DNA of 64,000 nt from Hydrangea macrophylla (taxonomy: Eukaryota; Streptophyta; Magnoliopsida; Cornales; Hydrangeaceae). Below, piece after piece: positions 43,686-54,989 of the stretch (the stretch's first letter is position 1; the number at the start of each line of letters is the position of its first letter). Below the pieces are notes generated by a model. It had not been told where the DNA came from. It saw nothing but the letters and a program-made list of their open reading frames with translations, and did no database searches. The position numbers and the translations under genes were made by a program. The DNA lies in assembly GCA_033977485.1 (NCBI GenBank), contig CM066994.1:25264681-25328680 (forward strand), written 5' to 3'.

Positions 43686-46110
43686 TGTAACACCCGTACC
43701 CGGGGAAAAGGTTTAATTATCTTGTAATATGCATTAATTAATAATAATTAGTGTATATGGTGGATTAAGGGGAGGTTATGGACTCACCCTTGGAAAATTA
43801 TTCAGTAAAGAACACAATTGAAAAGTCCTCAGTGTGGAGGCACAGGTAATGAAGTGGGACCCAATGAAGGGCCCGGATAATAACATTTGCATTTTACATG
43901 TTAAATGCATTTATAGGATTAAATGAGTAAATGTTTAAGATGCTTTGATATTATATTGCTAAATGTGCTAACTTTTAGCACCAGTTTGGGTACCCATTTA
44001 AGGGCATAATGAAAATGATTCATAATTAGTAGGGCGATAGCAACTTCACAAAATGTTTGGGACCACGTGTGGGACCCATATGGGACTTAGACAAACACTC
44101 ATTTATAACTAGCAGGGGTATAATTACAAAACTGATGAAACTTTGGGGAGGTCATAATAGAATCACAAGGCTTAGGATTATATATTGAAGTACACTTGGC
44201 TTATGACTCATCAAAGAGTCTCCTTCATTGTAACAAAAACAGTTACAGAAGAAGGAAACGAGACAAATTCGACGGAATCGACGCTGACGTCCATGTCGCC
44301 ATTCATCGTCCAATTCATGAATCGAAGCGGTATTCGGACTCGTGAAGGTGAGACGATCATTTCTATACCTTTTATTTACTTTTTAATTGTTATATTTTTG
44401 TAGCTCACTCTAATCGGTGACTAGCGGTTGCCGAAAACTTGTAGGAATCACTCCAGAGTAGGATTTAGGCAAGAATTGTTAAAAATTCACTTGTTTGGGG
44501 TAAAATCTATAAAAGGTGAGTGACTCTAATCCACAGGTTGAATGTATGATTGTGTTTAATGTTACAATTTATGATGTATTATGTTAATTATGATGTTAAT
44601 GTGTTAAATTATGTCGGTTAAACCATGATAGTACAAATTGGAGGCTTAGTATACTTAATTTTGCAAGAATTGTCATACTTGAGATGGTTATGTGATTATG
44701 TGCTTATATGGGTTGAAGAAAGCCTTATGTTGATTCACCATGGATTTACTCCATAATAAGTAGATGTGGAAAAACCCAACGGTGTAAGGGTGCTCACCAC
44801 TTAACTGTGTAAAGGTGTGTGGGTGACGACCCCGCAGTGGAAGGATATGTGAGATGGTGTGAATTAAAGGTGCTATATGCATATAAGGGCAAAAAGGCAA
44901 GAGCGACGTCATAGTGAATTGATATTTGGTCTTTTGGAGACTAGATGATATGTTGATTGTTGACTTGTGCATTGAATGACATACACTCATACATGTGATT
45001 AGCTTTACTCACTAAGCAAAAGCTTAAACAAATATTATTTTTTGTTGTGGTTATTGAATAACCACCGCAGGTATGGTACAGGAGAAGGAAAGGAATTAAT
45101 CGATACAACGGGTGGGCGTGGGGGATTATGAGATGTGTGTTAATAGGTTCATAAATCTAGATGTTTAAGTTTCCTAATGCAACTTATGGTTTGAAGATGT
45201 ATAGTTAACTCATGTTTTGGAAAACTTGTAATATATAAGGTTCAATTTAGTGTTGGTTGTATCTTGTGGTGTGGGTTGTAATATGTTGTCCACAGGTTGT
45301 GTGTGTATAGAGAGAACTTTATAGATTATGTAACTTTGAAGGAAAACTAGATTTAGAGTCTTTTGTTTGACAAGTTATACTTATGTTGGGGAAGATGAGG
45401 AGTTTGATGTAAGTTAAGGATTGATGTGCTTTGAGTATTAAACCAACTTCTCAACTGTTTTGAAATGCTTTTAAAAACTCTCATGGTGTTTGTTTAATGT
45501 TTGGAGAATTTGGGAACACTTTTGAAATGATTTGGATGCTTTCATATGGGTTGTTTTGACTCAAGAGAAGTTGTGGGTATGTTTTGAGTGAATTTTGATG
45601 TAAACAAGTTATTTACAAAGTTTATGTATTACTTTCCAACAAGTTTTCTATGTTTGTGCAAGTTGGCAACATTTGAGGTTTTAATGGCTCAATATGTTTC
45701 AGTAGTGGATATCGTGGAGTTTTACATGTTTGGTTGATGTTTAGACACATTTAGATATGTCTTGTAAATGTTTAAGTGTGATCGGGAATGGTTTTGACAT
45801 GTTTTCCCAAAGTTCGTGAAGTTGGTTAAGATTTGGGTCATGTTTTGAAAGTATGGGAATGCTTAGGTATGCTTGTAGACATGCTAATGAAGGTTTTAAA
45901 AGACTTGGGAACACTTTGAGTTGATTTTGGAAATGCCCAATAAGTTTGACTTGATTTGGATAGGTTTGGACTTGTTAAACAGGGTATTTCTGCCAGAAAT
46001 CAAGTTCTACAGAACTGGATCGATCCGGGTCATGGGCGGATCGATCCGGAGCTTCTAGAGGAACCAAAAATTCCATTATGCTAAAACCGGATCGATCCAG
46101 TTTTGGAGCA
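43686..46110 (+). repeat. 5' LTR of G2
   Basis: 2425 bp from TGTAACACCCGTACCCGGGG to TTTTGGAGCA. It carries three GGATCGATCC palindromes (46016, 46037, 46089) close to its 3' end. The 3' LTR (47497 onward) aligns over about 1.85 kb. Confidence 0.88.
46014..46100. repeat. CGGATCGATCCG palindromes in the G2 LTR, three copies
   Basis: CTGGATCGATCCGG (46014), GCGGATCGATCCGG (46036) and CCGGATCGATCCAG (46087). The arms extend over 12-14 bases. Confidence 0.9.
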
Positions 46111-46115
46111 GTTTT

Positions 46116-46127
46116 TGGTATCAGAGC
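46116..46127 (+). other. Primer binding site of G2 (initiator tRNA-Met)
   Basis: TGGTATCAGAGC, a perfect match, 5 bases after the LTR end. Confidence 0.92.
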
Positions 46128-46300
46128 AATAGGCTAGAGCCTTTGGGACGAGTGACGTATACGACGCATAGTGTGCACACAACGACACGTAGTTACATGA
46201 TCATCCATTCACGTTTATTTAGCATGCTTTTAATGTTGATTAGCATGCCATGGAGTTATTTAAGGTAATGTGAGTATATAATATATTGTGGGTGTCAAGC

Positions 46301-47218
46301 ATGATGTCGGGAGGTGAGAACCCAAATCAAATGGAACAAGTTGAAAGAGCTATTGAAGGGCTAGTCCATGTGGTTGTGACACGTGTGGTGGAGGAAAGAC
46401 CAATGCAACCGAATCCGAATCTGAGGGAGGAAATTGTTACCATTTCTAAATTTCACAAGTAAAAGGCAACTATATTTTGTGAGGAAGCCGACCCAATGAA
46501 ATTTTTTGGATTTCTGACATGGAAAAGATTTTCAGGGTAATACCATGTATAGAAGAACAACAAGTTTTTTTTGTAGCTGACACGTTGAAAGATGAGGCGC
46601 AGTATTGGTGGCGTACCAAGCTGGGCCCAGGTCAACCAACCACTTGGGAACAATTCCTAGAGGTATTCAACGAGATATACTTCCCGGAGTTCTTCAAGGA
46701 CCAAAAAGCTCAAGAGTTCATAGAGTTAACACTAGGTGGGATGTCGGTTAGAGAGTACTCAGCACAATATACAAGTCTGGGAAGGTTTGCTGGAGACATG
46801 ATAACAAATGAAAAGGTGAAAGTGAGGAAGTTTGTGGCGGGACTCCGAAAAGATATTCATGGGCGAGTAACTGTGTTTCGACCTCAGAATTTCGCTGGGG
46901 TATCAATTAGATCCACAAGTTCAAATAAATCAACAAAACAAAAGGCCAGAGTCAAGCCAGTATAGTGGACAGGATAGCGCCAAAAGACAAAACTCTAGAA
47001 GTCAATCGATAAGTAGTGGTTTAAGTGAGGAAAGACCATGGTGTTCTACGTGTAATAAACAACATTGGGAAAAGTGTTATCAAACGACAACTTGTAATAT
47101 TTGCCAAGAACTCAGACATATCGCGAGAAGCTGTCCAAATCGGAGCACGGTGATTAAGGGTAATTGTTATGTATGTGATCAACCGGGTCATCGAGCGCAA
47201 GAATGTCATAATAAATGA
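46301..47218 (+). pseudogene. G2 gag with three zinc knuckles
   Basis: The frame starts at 46301 (MMSGGENPNQMEQVER) and is stopped by a TAA near 46460. It resumes from about 46519 in another frame with the gypsy gag core: VFFVADTLKDEAQYWWRTKL, TWEQFLEVFNEIYFPEFFKD, KAQEFIELTLGGMSVREYSA and KVRKFVAGLRKDI. After 46965 the frame changes again into three cysteine-histidine knuckles (47042-47210): CSTCNKQHWEKC, CNICQELRHIARSC and CYVCDQPGHRAQEC, then a TGA. No protease follows. It is broken by at least one stop and two frame changes. Confidence 0.9.
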
Positions 47219-47483
47219 CAAGAAGGTTCGGGCTCTTTTGCGTCAGGTGAAACAACTCAAGGATCTGTGTAGCAGTCGGTGGGAGGAGAACAAAGAGGAG
47301 CTAGATATTTTCAACTCATAACCTCAGGGACAACCACAACGGATAAAGAGGGGATAGGTATAGTTACCAGCTCATCATTTAGTTGAGAAGATAGTTAGAA
47401 GATGAGAAATTAGAGTTTGGAGAGAACATCTAAGAGTGGTTGAACCTTGAGTAGAGTAAAGTTTGGGGACCAAACTTCTTTTT

Positions 47484-47496
47484 AGAGGGGGAGAAA
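47484..47496 (+). other. Polypurine tract of G2
   Basis: AGAGGGGGAGAAA directly precedes the 3' LTR start TGTAAAACCC. Confidence 0.88.
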
Positions 47497-49403
47497 TGTA
47501 AAACCCATACCCGGGGAAAAGATTTAATTATCTCGTAATATGCATTAATTAATAATAATTAGTGTATATGGTGGATTAAGGGGACGCTATGGACTCGCCC
47601 GTGGAAAATTGTTCAATAAAGAACACAATTGAAAAGTTCCCAGTGTGGAGGGACAGGTAATGAAGTGGGACTCAATGAAGGGCTCGGATAAAAACATTTG
47701 CATTTTACATGTTAAATGCATTTATAAGATTAAATGAGTAAATTTGTAAGATGCTTTGATATTATATTGCTAAATATGCTAACTTTTAGTACCAGTTGGG
47801 GTACCCATTTAAGGGCATAAATGAAAATGATTCATAATTAGTAGGGCGATAGCAACTTCACAAAATGTTTGGGACCACGTGTGGGACCCATACGGGACTT
47901 AGACAAACACTAATTTAAAATTGGTATAGTTTTAATAAGTTTTATGACTAGCAGGGGTATAATTACAAAACTGATGAAACTTTGGGGAGGTCATAATAGA
48001 ATCACAAGACTTAGGATTATATGTTGAAGTACACTTGGCTTATGACTCATCAAAGAGTCTTAGTCATCTCCTTCATTGTAACAAAAATAGTTACAGAAGA
48101 AGGAAATGAGACAAATTCGACAGAATCGACGCCGACGTCCAATTCACATCGTTCCATCGCCGTTCGTCGTCCAATTCACGAAGCAAAGCCGTATTCGGAC
48201 TCGTGAAGGTGAGACAATCGCTTCTATACCTTTTATTTACGTTTTAATCGTCAGATTTTGGTATTTCACTCTAATCGGTGACAAGTGGTTGCCGAAAACT
48301 TGTTGGAATCACTCCAGAGTAGGATTTGGGCAAAATTTGTTAAGGAATTCAATTGTTTGGGGTAAAATCTATAAGAGGTGAGTGACTCTAATCTATGGGT
48401 TTAATGTATAATTGTGTTTAATGTTACAATTTTTTATGTATTATGTTAATTATGATGTTAATGTGTTAAATTATGTTGGTTAAAGCATGATAGTATAAAT
48501 TGGAAGCTTAGTATGCTTAATTTTGCAAGAATTGTCATACTTGAGATGGTTATATGGTTATGTGATTATGTGCTTATATGGGTTGAAGAAAGCCTTATGT
48601 TGATTCACCGTGGATTTACTCCATAATAAGGAGACGTGAAAAACCCAACGGTGTAAGGGTACTCACAACTTAACTGTGTAAAGGTGTGTGGGTGACGACC
48701 CAGTTGTGGAAGGATATGTGAGATGGTATGAATTGAAGGTGCTATATGCACATAAGGGCAAAAAGGCAAGAGAGACGTCACGGTGAATTGATATTTAGTT
48801 TTTTGGAGACTAGATGATATGTTGATTTTTGACTTGTGCATTGAATATGACATACACTCATACATGTGATTAGCTTAACTCACTAAGTGAAAGCTTAAAC
48901 AAATATTATTTTCTGTTGTGGTTATTGAATAACCACCGCAGGTATGGCACGGGAGAAGAAAAGGAAATGATCGATACGACGGGTGGGCGTGGGGGTTATG
49001 AGATGCGTGTTAATATGTTCATAAATCTAGATATTTAAGTTTCCCAATGCAACTTATGGTTTGAAGATGTATAGTTAACTCATGTTTTGGAAAACTTGTA
49101 ATATGAAAGGTTCAATTTAGTGTTGGTTGTATCTTGTAGTATGGGTTGTAATATGTTGTTTACAAGTTGTGTGTGTACGGAGAGAACTTTATAGATTGTG
49201 TAACTTTAAAAGGCAAACTAGATTTAGGGTCTTTTGTTTGACAAGTTATACTTATGTTGGGGAAAATGAGGAGTTTGATGCAAGTTAAGGATTGATGCGC
49301 TTTGAGTATTAAACCAACTTCTCCACTATTTTGAAATGCTTTTAAAAACTCTCATGGTGTTTGGTTAATGAGTGAAGACATTTGTGAACACTTTTGAAAT
49401 GAT
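47497..49403 (+). repeat. 3' LTR of G2, truncated
   Basis: Aligns with 43686-45525 of the 5' LTR with scattered substitutions and small indels, for example an extra 29-base stretch near 47917-47945. Similarity ends at TTTTGAAATGAT; the next base belongs to the Tat-type fragment. Confidence 0.88.
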
Positions 49404-49732
49404 CATCATCAAGCCAAATTGACTGCAGTAAGAGGCACAAGAAAGGAAACCAAAGAGCCTTCACACCACTTGACATGAGCTTATCCTCCGCTCTCAATCA
49501 CCTTGTTCAAAAGGGCCACCTTGTACCTTTGGAGCCCAGTAAGCCTCCTAATCACCCACCTCCTGGGTACAATGAATCCAAGTATTGTGATTACCACCAA
49601 GACCAAGGCCATGAGACCGACAACTGTAAGAGGCTCCGTCACTCAATTCAGGATCTCTTAGATGATGCGCCGCACCCCAATCCAATCCACTACCTCGGTC
49701 TCGACCAACCCTTGACCTATCCGTTTAAATGA
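49404..49732 (+). pseudogene. Tat-type gag C-terminus
   Basis: The reading frame contains FTPLDMSLSSALNHLVQKGH, a proline-rich stretch, and KYCDYHQDQGHETDNCKRLR followed by HSIQDLLDDAP. The YCxYHxxxGHxTDxCxxLxxxIxxLI motif is the characteristic zinc-binding motif of Tat/Ogre gag. The upstream gag is missing. The frame ends at 49730-49732 without running into a protease. Confidence 0.88.
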
Positions 49733-50883
49733 TCCCCTTTGCTGAGGACCATGAATGTTGAACCTGTGCTGGTGAAGTGATGGTGTTTGGGACTCTTGCT
49801 AGAAAACCAAATGAAGATGAAAGAAAAAAAAAATAATAAGAATAAGTGAGTCACTGTGACATTCCATTTGAGACCAGGTCGAGTCTAGTCAAGTCTGTTG
49901 TATGTTTTGTCTAGTCTTATGGTCAAGTCTGTCTGTCATCAAGTTGTTAATGAGTCTGTAATCCTCCTCTACTGATGGAATGAAGTCTCATTTTGCCTAA
50001 TCTAATGTGCCTAGTCATAGATGCATGAATCGCTGAACTGAAGTGTCACTTTTCAAATTACCATGGATATTACTGTGCTAAAAAAAGGGTAATTTTTTTT
50101 TACTCAAACAAAAAATCTTGAAAGGTCAAAGTCAATTTTGCGCTGACACCGATGAAGAGCCGAGAATTGAATAGTCTTACTTTAAGAATTCAAAGATGCT
50201 TTTGCTCAAATCTCGAAAAGACACACTTGGAACTGATTTGGGGCTTGCCCAACACCCTTTCCACCATTTCTACCATTTCAAAGCCTTGGGCCCAACCCAA
50301 TTGATAGCTATACGAACCTGTGCGAACTTGGTCCTTGTTGGTAGCCAAACATTTCAATGAGTTTCTTCCCCCTTTAAAAAAAAAAAGAAAAAAAAAAAAG
50401 AAAAAGCTCGCTAGGTTGAAAACCCGAAAGGGCACCTAAGCAAAAGTTAGAGCTAAAAAAGGTGTTGATTTCCAAAATCTGACCCTAGCCAGTCAAAATG
50501 TTGGAGAAAATTTTAATGAAACAAATGAGAGAATCATACGCTTCAAGATACATCTTAAGAACGTGCCAAGATAACATTTCAAAAGGCACGGAATGACCAC
50601 AAATAAATTTCGAGAGCTGACATGCACATTCTGGAATTCTGAGATTGCGATTGAAAGATCTTGCAAGAATCAATCACATGAAAAGCAAAATTGACTGGCT
50701 AGGCGAAAGTGAAAAGGATCAATCCTCAAAAAAAAAAATAATAAAAAAAAAACAAGAAAGAGAAAAGAAAGGGAGATTGAAACAGAATCCTTTTATTCAA
50801 AGCTACCACAAGTGACCTAAGTTTGAACTCCTTTGACGATTGGTTTGAAAAACCCTCAACCAATTTTCTTCAAGCCTTGCCTT
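49733..50883. other. Non-coding Tat internal region
   Basis: No coding segment. It includes A-rich runs (50375-50405, 50730-50770) and GCTCGCTAGGTTGAAAACCC near 50406, a sequence repeated in variant form at 51151 and 51239. Confidence 0.65.
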
Positions 50884-51134
50884 GAACTACGCTCGACCTG
50901 ATTCCCACTCGGGGATACGTAGGCAACCGCATCGGTTCGGTCGACACCATCATAATCAAACCGATTTCTTTCAAGACCTTGCCTTGAACTACGCTCGACC
51001 TGATTCTCGCTCGGGGATACGTAGGCAACCACAATGGTTCGGTCACCCCACCTACCTAAAAATCAACCCGCTTCTTTCTAACCATGGCCCGAACTACGTT
51101 GGACCTGATCGTTACTCAGGGATACGTAGGCAGA
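50884..51134 (+). repeat. Three copies of a conserved GAACTACG...GATACGTAGGCA motif
   Basis: GAACTACGYYCGACCTGATT, a short spacer with ACTCGG, then GATACGTAGGCA. Copies start near 50884, 50986 and 51091; a fourth is near 54495. I recall similar sequence from the 3' region of Tat-lineage elements in other eudicots. Short frames spanning it read NYARPDS..SGIRRQ but are unlikely to be proteins. Confidence 0.75.
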
Positions 51135-51338
51135 CTTTCAAAAAGAAGGATGGCTCGCTAGGTCAAAAATCTGAAAGGACGCCTAGGCAAAAATTAGAGC
51201 TAAATCCAGAGTGAGCAATAACAAAAGAGAGAAAATAGCTCGCTAGGTCACTTCACCAGTGCCTAGGCAAAAGTTATGAGCATTTGAGAGATTAAAGTCA
51301 CGGTCCATGCCTCAGGCCAGAAAATTGCCTTCCACACT

Positions 51339-51560
51339 AGGGGCAAACTTCGGCTACCCGCCTCGTTTGCCTGAATTCTACTATCTACCCTTCATACAAG
51401 GGGCAAACTTCGGTCACCTACCTCGTTTGCCCAAAACCTCCAATAAACCATCATTCCAAACTAGGGGCAAACGTCGGTCACCCACCTCGTTTGCCTATCA
51501 ATCCCACTTCATGCCCTTCAAACTAGGGGCAAACTTCGTTTGCCACCCAATCCCTATAAG
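51339..51560 (+). repeat. ~61-bp tandem repeat, four copies
   Basis: Units start AGGGGCAAACTTCGG at 51339, 51399, 51463 and 51524 and contain CCACCTCGTTTGCC. AGGGGCAAAC also forms the core of the element's polypurine tract at 54688. Confidence 0.88.
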
Positions 51561-52098
51561 CCTTCAAGTCACAAGTATTGTCTTGAACAGATTGGAAATG
51601 AAGCATCTTTTATTCCATAAGCTAAGGCACTAATTCAAAGCACATCTTGGGAGAACCAAAGAAATTGATTAGATCAGTAGGGAGGAATTTTCAAAAATAA
51701 GATTCACCATCAAAGTGATGCCACGTTAAGGTGAGAAGTGAGCACAAAAGAGAAATGGTACATCATTTATGACAAGAGCACATTAAGTTTTGGCAAGTCG
51801 AGCTTGTTTCATTTCAGTGTCGAATGTGTCACCCTCGCGTGTCGGTGTCTGTCAGTTTTGAGTCTGTCATAGTCTTTTTTTTTAGGAAAAGGATCAGTCG
51901 TAGTCTCAAATGTGTAAGTCAACAGTGACGAATAATGAATTTTTCAAATCAAGTTATATAGAGCATTCTAATGACAATACAAGCAGGAGTACCAAACACT
52001 ATTACTGCACCAGTCGAGGCGTCAGCATGAGAAGCGTCCAAACTTGGGAAAAATTTCATCCCTTTCCAAACCGTCGAAAGATAACCATCTTCGTTCAT

Positions 52099-52485
52099 GC
52101 AACATAAGTCCATGAGTGGCTGTTGATGATCTTCCTTCCTCCTAGCAACATAAGTCCATGAGTGGCTGTTGATCTTTCATCTTTCTTCATGCAACATAAG
52201 TCCATGAGTGGCCATTGATGATCTTCCTTCCTCCTAGCAACATAAGTCCATGAGTGGCTGTTGATCTTTCGTCTTTCTTCATGCAACATAAGTCCATGAG
52301 TGGCTGTTGATCTTTTATCTTTCTTCATGCAACATAAGTCCATGAGTGGCTGTTGATGATCTTTCTTCCTTCCTGCAACATAAGTCCATGAGTGGCTGTT
52401 GATCTTTCATCTTTCTTCATGCAACATAAGTCCATGAGTGGCCGTTGATGACCTTCTTTCATCCTAAAGCAACATAAGTCCATCA
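52099..52485 (+). repeat. 46-bp tandem repeat, about 8.4 copies
   Basis: Unit starts at 52099, 52145, 52191, 52237, 52283, 52329, 52375, 52421 and 52469, period 46. Each begins GCAACATAAGTCCATGAGTG followed by GCTGTTGAT and a CTT-rich tail. Two tail variants (CCTTCCTCCTA and TTCATCTTTCTTCAT) alternate, hinting at a 92-bp higher-order unit. Confidence 0.95.
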
Positions 52486-52618
52486 TTCTCCTATTTCAAT
52501 ATCAAAACCTTAAGTGCCGCAGGCCATCTCCGTATCTCTCATCACAAATAGAATGATACCTTGACTCCCATTTGAAGGACGTATTTCCTTCTTCCTAGCA
52601 GAGTACATTATCCTTCAG

Positions 52619-53608
52619 CTCCCGGAGGCCCTGACCGGCCCTCTTGGATTGAGCGCCAAAAGAGATTCTCCGAGAACCCTACATCATCCCCCGAGGACAG
52701 AAATCTATAGATACTAGCTCCCGGAGGCCCTGACCGGCCCTCTTGGATTGAGCGCCAAAAGAGATTCCCCGAGAACCCTACATCATCCCCCGAGGATAGA
52801 AACTGATAGATACCAGCTCCCGGAGGCCCTGACCGGCCCTCTTGGATTGAGCGCCAAAAGAGATTCTCCGAGAACCCTACATCATCCCCCGAGGATAGAA
52901 ACCGATAGATACCAGCTCCCGGAGGCCCTGACCGACCCTCTTGGATTGAGCGCCAAAAGAGATTCCCCGAGAACCCTACATCATCCCCCGAGGACAGAAA
53001 CCGCTAGATACCAGATCCCGAAGGCCCTGACCGGCCCTCTTGGATTGAGCGCCAAAAGAGATTCTCCGAGAACCCTACATCATCCCCCGAGGACAGAAAT
53101 CTATAGATACTAGCTCCCGGAGGCCCTGACCGGTCCTCTTGGATTGAGCGCCAAAAGAGATTCTCCGAGAACCCTACATCATCCCCCGAGGACAGAAATC
53201 GATAGATACCAGCTCCCGGAGGCCCTGACCGGCCCTCTTGGATTGAGCGCCAAAAGAGATTCTCCGAGAACCCTACATCATCCCCCGAGGACAGAAATCG
53301 ATAGATACCAACTCCCGGAGGCCCTGACCGGCCCTCTTGGATTGAGCGCCAAAAGAGATTCCCCGAGAACCCTACATCATCCCCCGAGGACAGAAACCGA
53401 TAGATACCAGCTCCCGGAGGCCCTGACCGGCCCTCTTGGATTGAGCGCCAAAAGAGATTCTCTGAGAACCCTACATCATCCCCCGAGGACAGAAACCGAT
53501 AGATACCAGCTCCCGGAGGCCCTGATCGGCCCTCTTGGATTGAGCGCCAAAAAAGATTCTCCGAGAACCCTACATCATCCCCCGAGGACAGAAACCGATA
53601 GGCCCTAA
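52619..53608 (+). repeat. 99-bp tandem repeat, ten copies
   Basis: Units start CTCCCGGAGGCCCTGACCGG at 52619, 52718, 52817, 52916, 53015, 53114, 53213, 53312, 53411 and 53510, an exact 99-base period. Because 99 is divisible by 3, open frames of 33-residue repeats arise on both strands. Copies differ at few positions. A related sequence continues as a two-copy ~123-bp repeat from 53609 to about 53850. Confidence 0.96.
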
Positions 53609-54684
53609 CCGGCTCTTTTGGATTGAGCATTGCGAGATCTAACCAACCACGAGAGATTCAGAGATGGATCCTAGTTCTAGGTCAAGAATTGAATAGAGAT
53701 TCTTAAAGAGTCCATCAGCTCCCGAAGGGCCTAACCGGCTCTTTTTGGATTGAGCATTACAAAATCTGACCAACCACGAGAGATTCAGAGATGGATCCTG
53801 GTTCTAGGTCAAGAATTGAAGAGAGATTCTCAGAGAGTCCCCTACCATCCCCAGCAGAAGATAACAGAAGTCCGAACTGATTCTCCGGACTTGTCATCAT
53901 AAGGATCGGCCAAAACATCACCCGCAGTCAATTCACCCCGATTCCCAGGGCAAGCACTGTCTATTCCCAATTCAAGGATCCACTGATTATGAGCTTTCTC
54001 ACCTGTCAGTCATTATGAGTTTCCTCACTTATCGTGAGCCTCTTCACTCCGGTTATCTCACCTGTCAATTATCGTGAGCTACCCCACTTATCATGAGCCT
54101 CCTCACTTTGGTTATTATAAAACTGTCGGTTATCATGAACTCCCTCGCCTATGGGTTATCCTTAGTTGTCATCCTCAGGGACCCCACATCTAACTACATT
54201 CGCTCGTAAAGCACACTTCCCAAATTTTGGAAGTTTGCCCCTAAACCCAGAGTCTTCTAAATCTTGATGTCCTTATCCGAGTCATCCACCACCTCACGGT
54301 CGCAAACGCTAGCACAACACCAGTCCACTTGGGGTGGCACACACCCCACAATACCTGCTCATACTAGGATCATAACACTAGACATGAAAGGACTCATGAC
54401 ACAATTCATATCACATCCATGCATTACATATCATCCTCATAGCATAGCATCCGCATATCTTGTTGTGCATGTGTGACTTGTTCCTTTGTGCCCTGAACTA
54501 CGTCCTAGTCTGATTCCCCTTGGGATACGTAGGCAGCTCACGCAGAGCGCGACCAGCACTAGCCTTAGCATCATTGCATCTTTTGCAAACGCTTTTTATC
54601 CTAAATCTATAGCCTCCAAAAGACCTGTCTCTTCAAAGCTTTGGCACTCGCTTGCGACATGCGTTGCCTCGCAAGTTCATGCCA
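53609..54684. other. Non-coding Tat internal region before the polypurine tract
   Basis: It starts with two ~123-bp units (GATTGAGCATT... AACCACGAGAGATTCAGAGA). Then come short repeats of TTATCNTGAGCT(C/T)CCTCAC (54000-54140), and the fourth GAACTACG motif at 54495. No protein is supported. Confidence 0.7.
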
Positions 54685-54697
54685 AAGAGGGGCAAAC
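54685..54697 (+). other. Polypurine tract of the Tat remnant
   Basis: AAGAGGGGCAAAC immediately precedes the LTR start TGTAGACACC. Confidence 0.82.
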
Positions 54698-54989
54698 TGT
54701 AGACACCCCATTTTGTCGGCTATCAGATTTAGGAGACCCATAGCTTGGTGGTTCACAATGATCGAAAAAAGACTCAAAAGGACTCCTGGAAGTTGGTTCT
54801 ATTTCTCAAAATGCTCAGAATGACCAAAATGCCCCTGAAAGCCATAACACTCCCAGATTTGGTCCCAAAGTTCTGGAAATATGCTACGTCGTAAGAAAAG
54901 TATTCAAATGAGTTTTAAAAGAAAAATCGGATGAAATCGTCGGCTCCCAGAGACCCCCGGAAGTCCCGGAAGTTCCCGAAAAGTCCCCG

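Larger units (their letters stand above)
43686..49403 (+). mobile_element. Ty3/gypsy element G2 with gag but no pol, 3' LTR truncated
   Basis: The 5' LTR is 43686-46110, the primer site is at 46116, gag remnants are at 46301-47218, the polypurine tract at 47484, and the 3' LTR starts at 47497. The internal region is only about 1.4 kb, too short for pol, and holds no reverse transcriptase or integrase motif. The 3' LTR stops matching at about 49403, some 580 bases short of the full LTR. It resembles the class of terminal-repeat elements that keep only gag. Confidence 0.9.

Noticed and set aside
52095..52343. Minus-strand frame in the 46-bp array
   Set aside because: A shadow of the tandem repeat, which has a period that is not a multiple of three, so the frame repeats only every 138 bases.
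53004..53630. 208-residue minus-strand frame of 33-residue repeats as a real repeat protein
   Set aside because: The same DNA is equally open on the plus strand, the unit is a 99-bp tandem repeat in a retrotransposon non-coding region, and no domain is recognisable.
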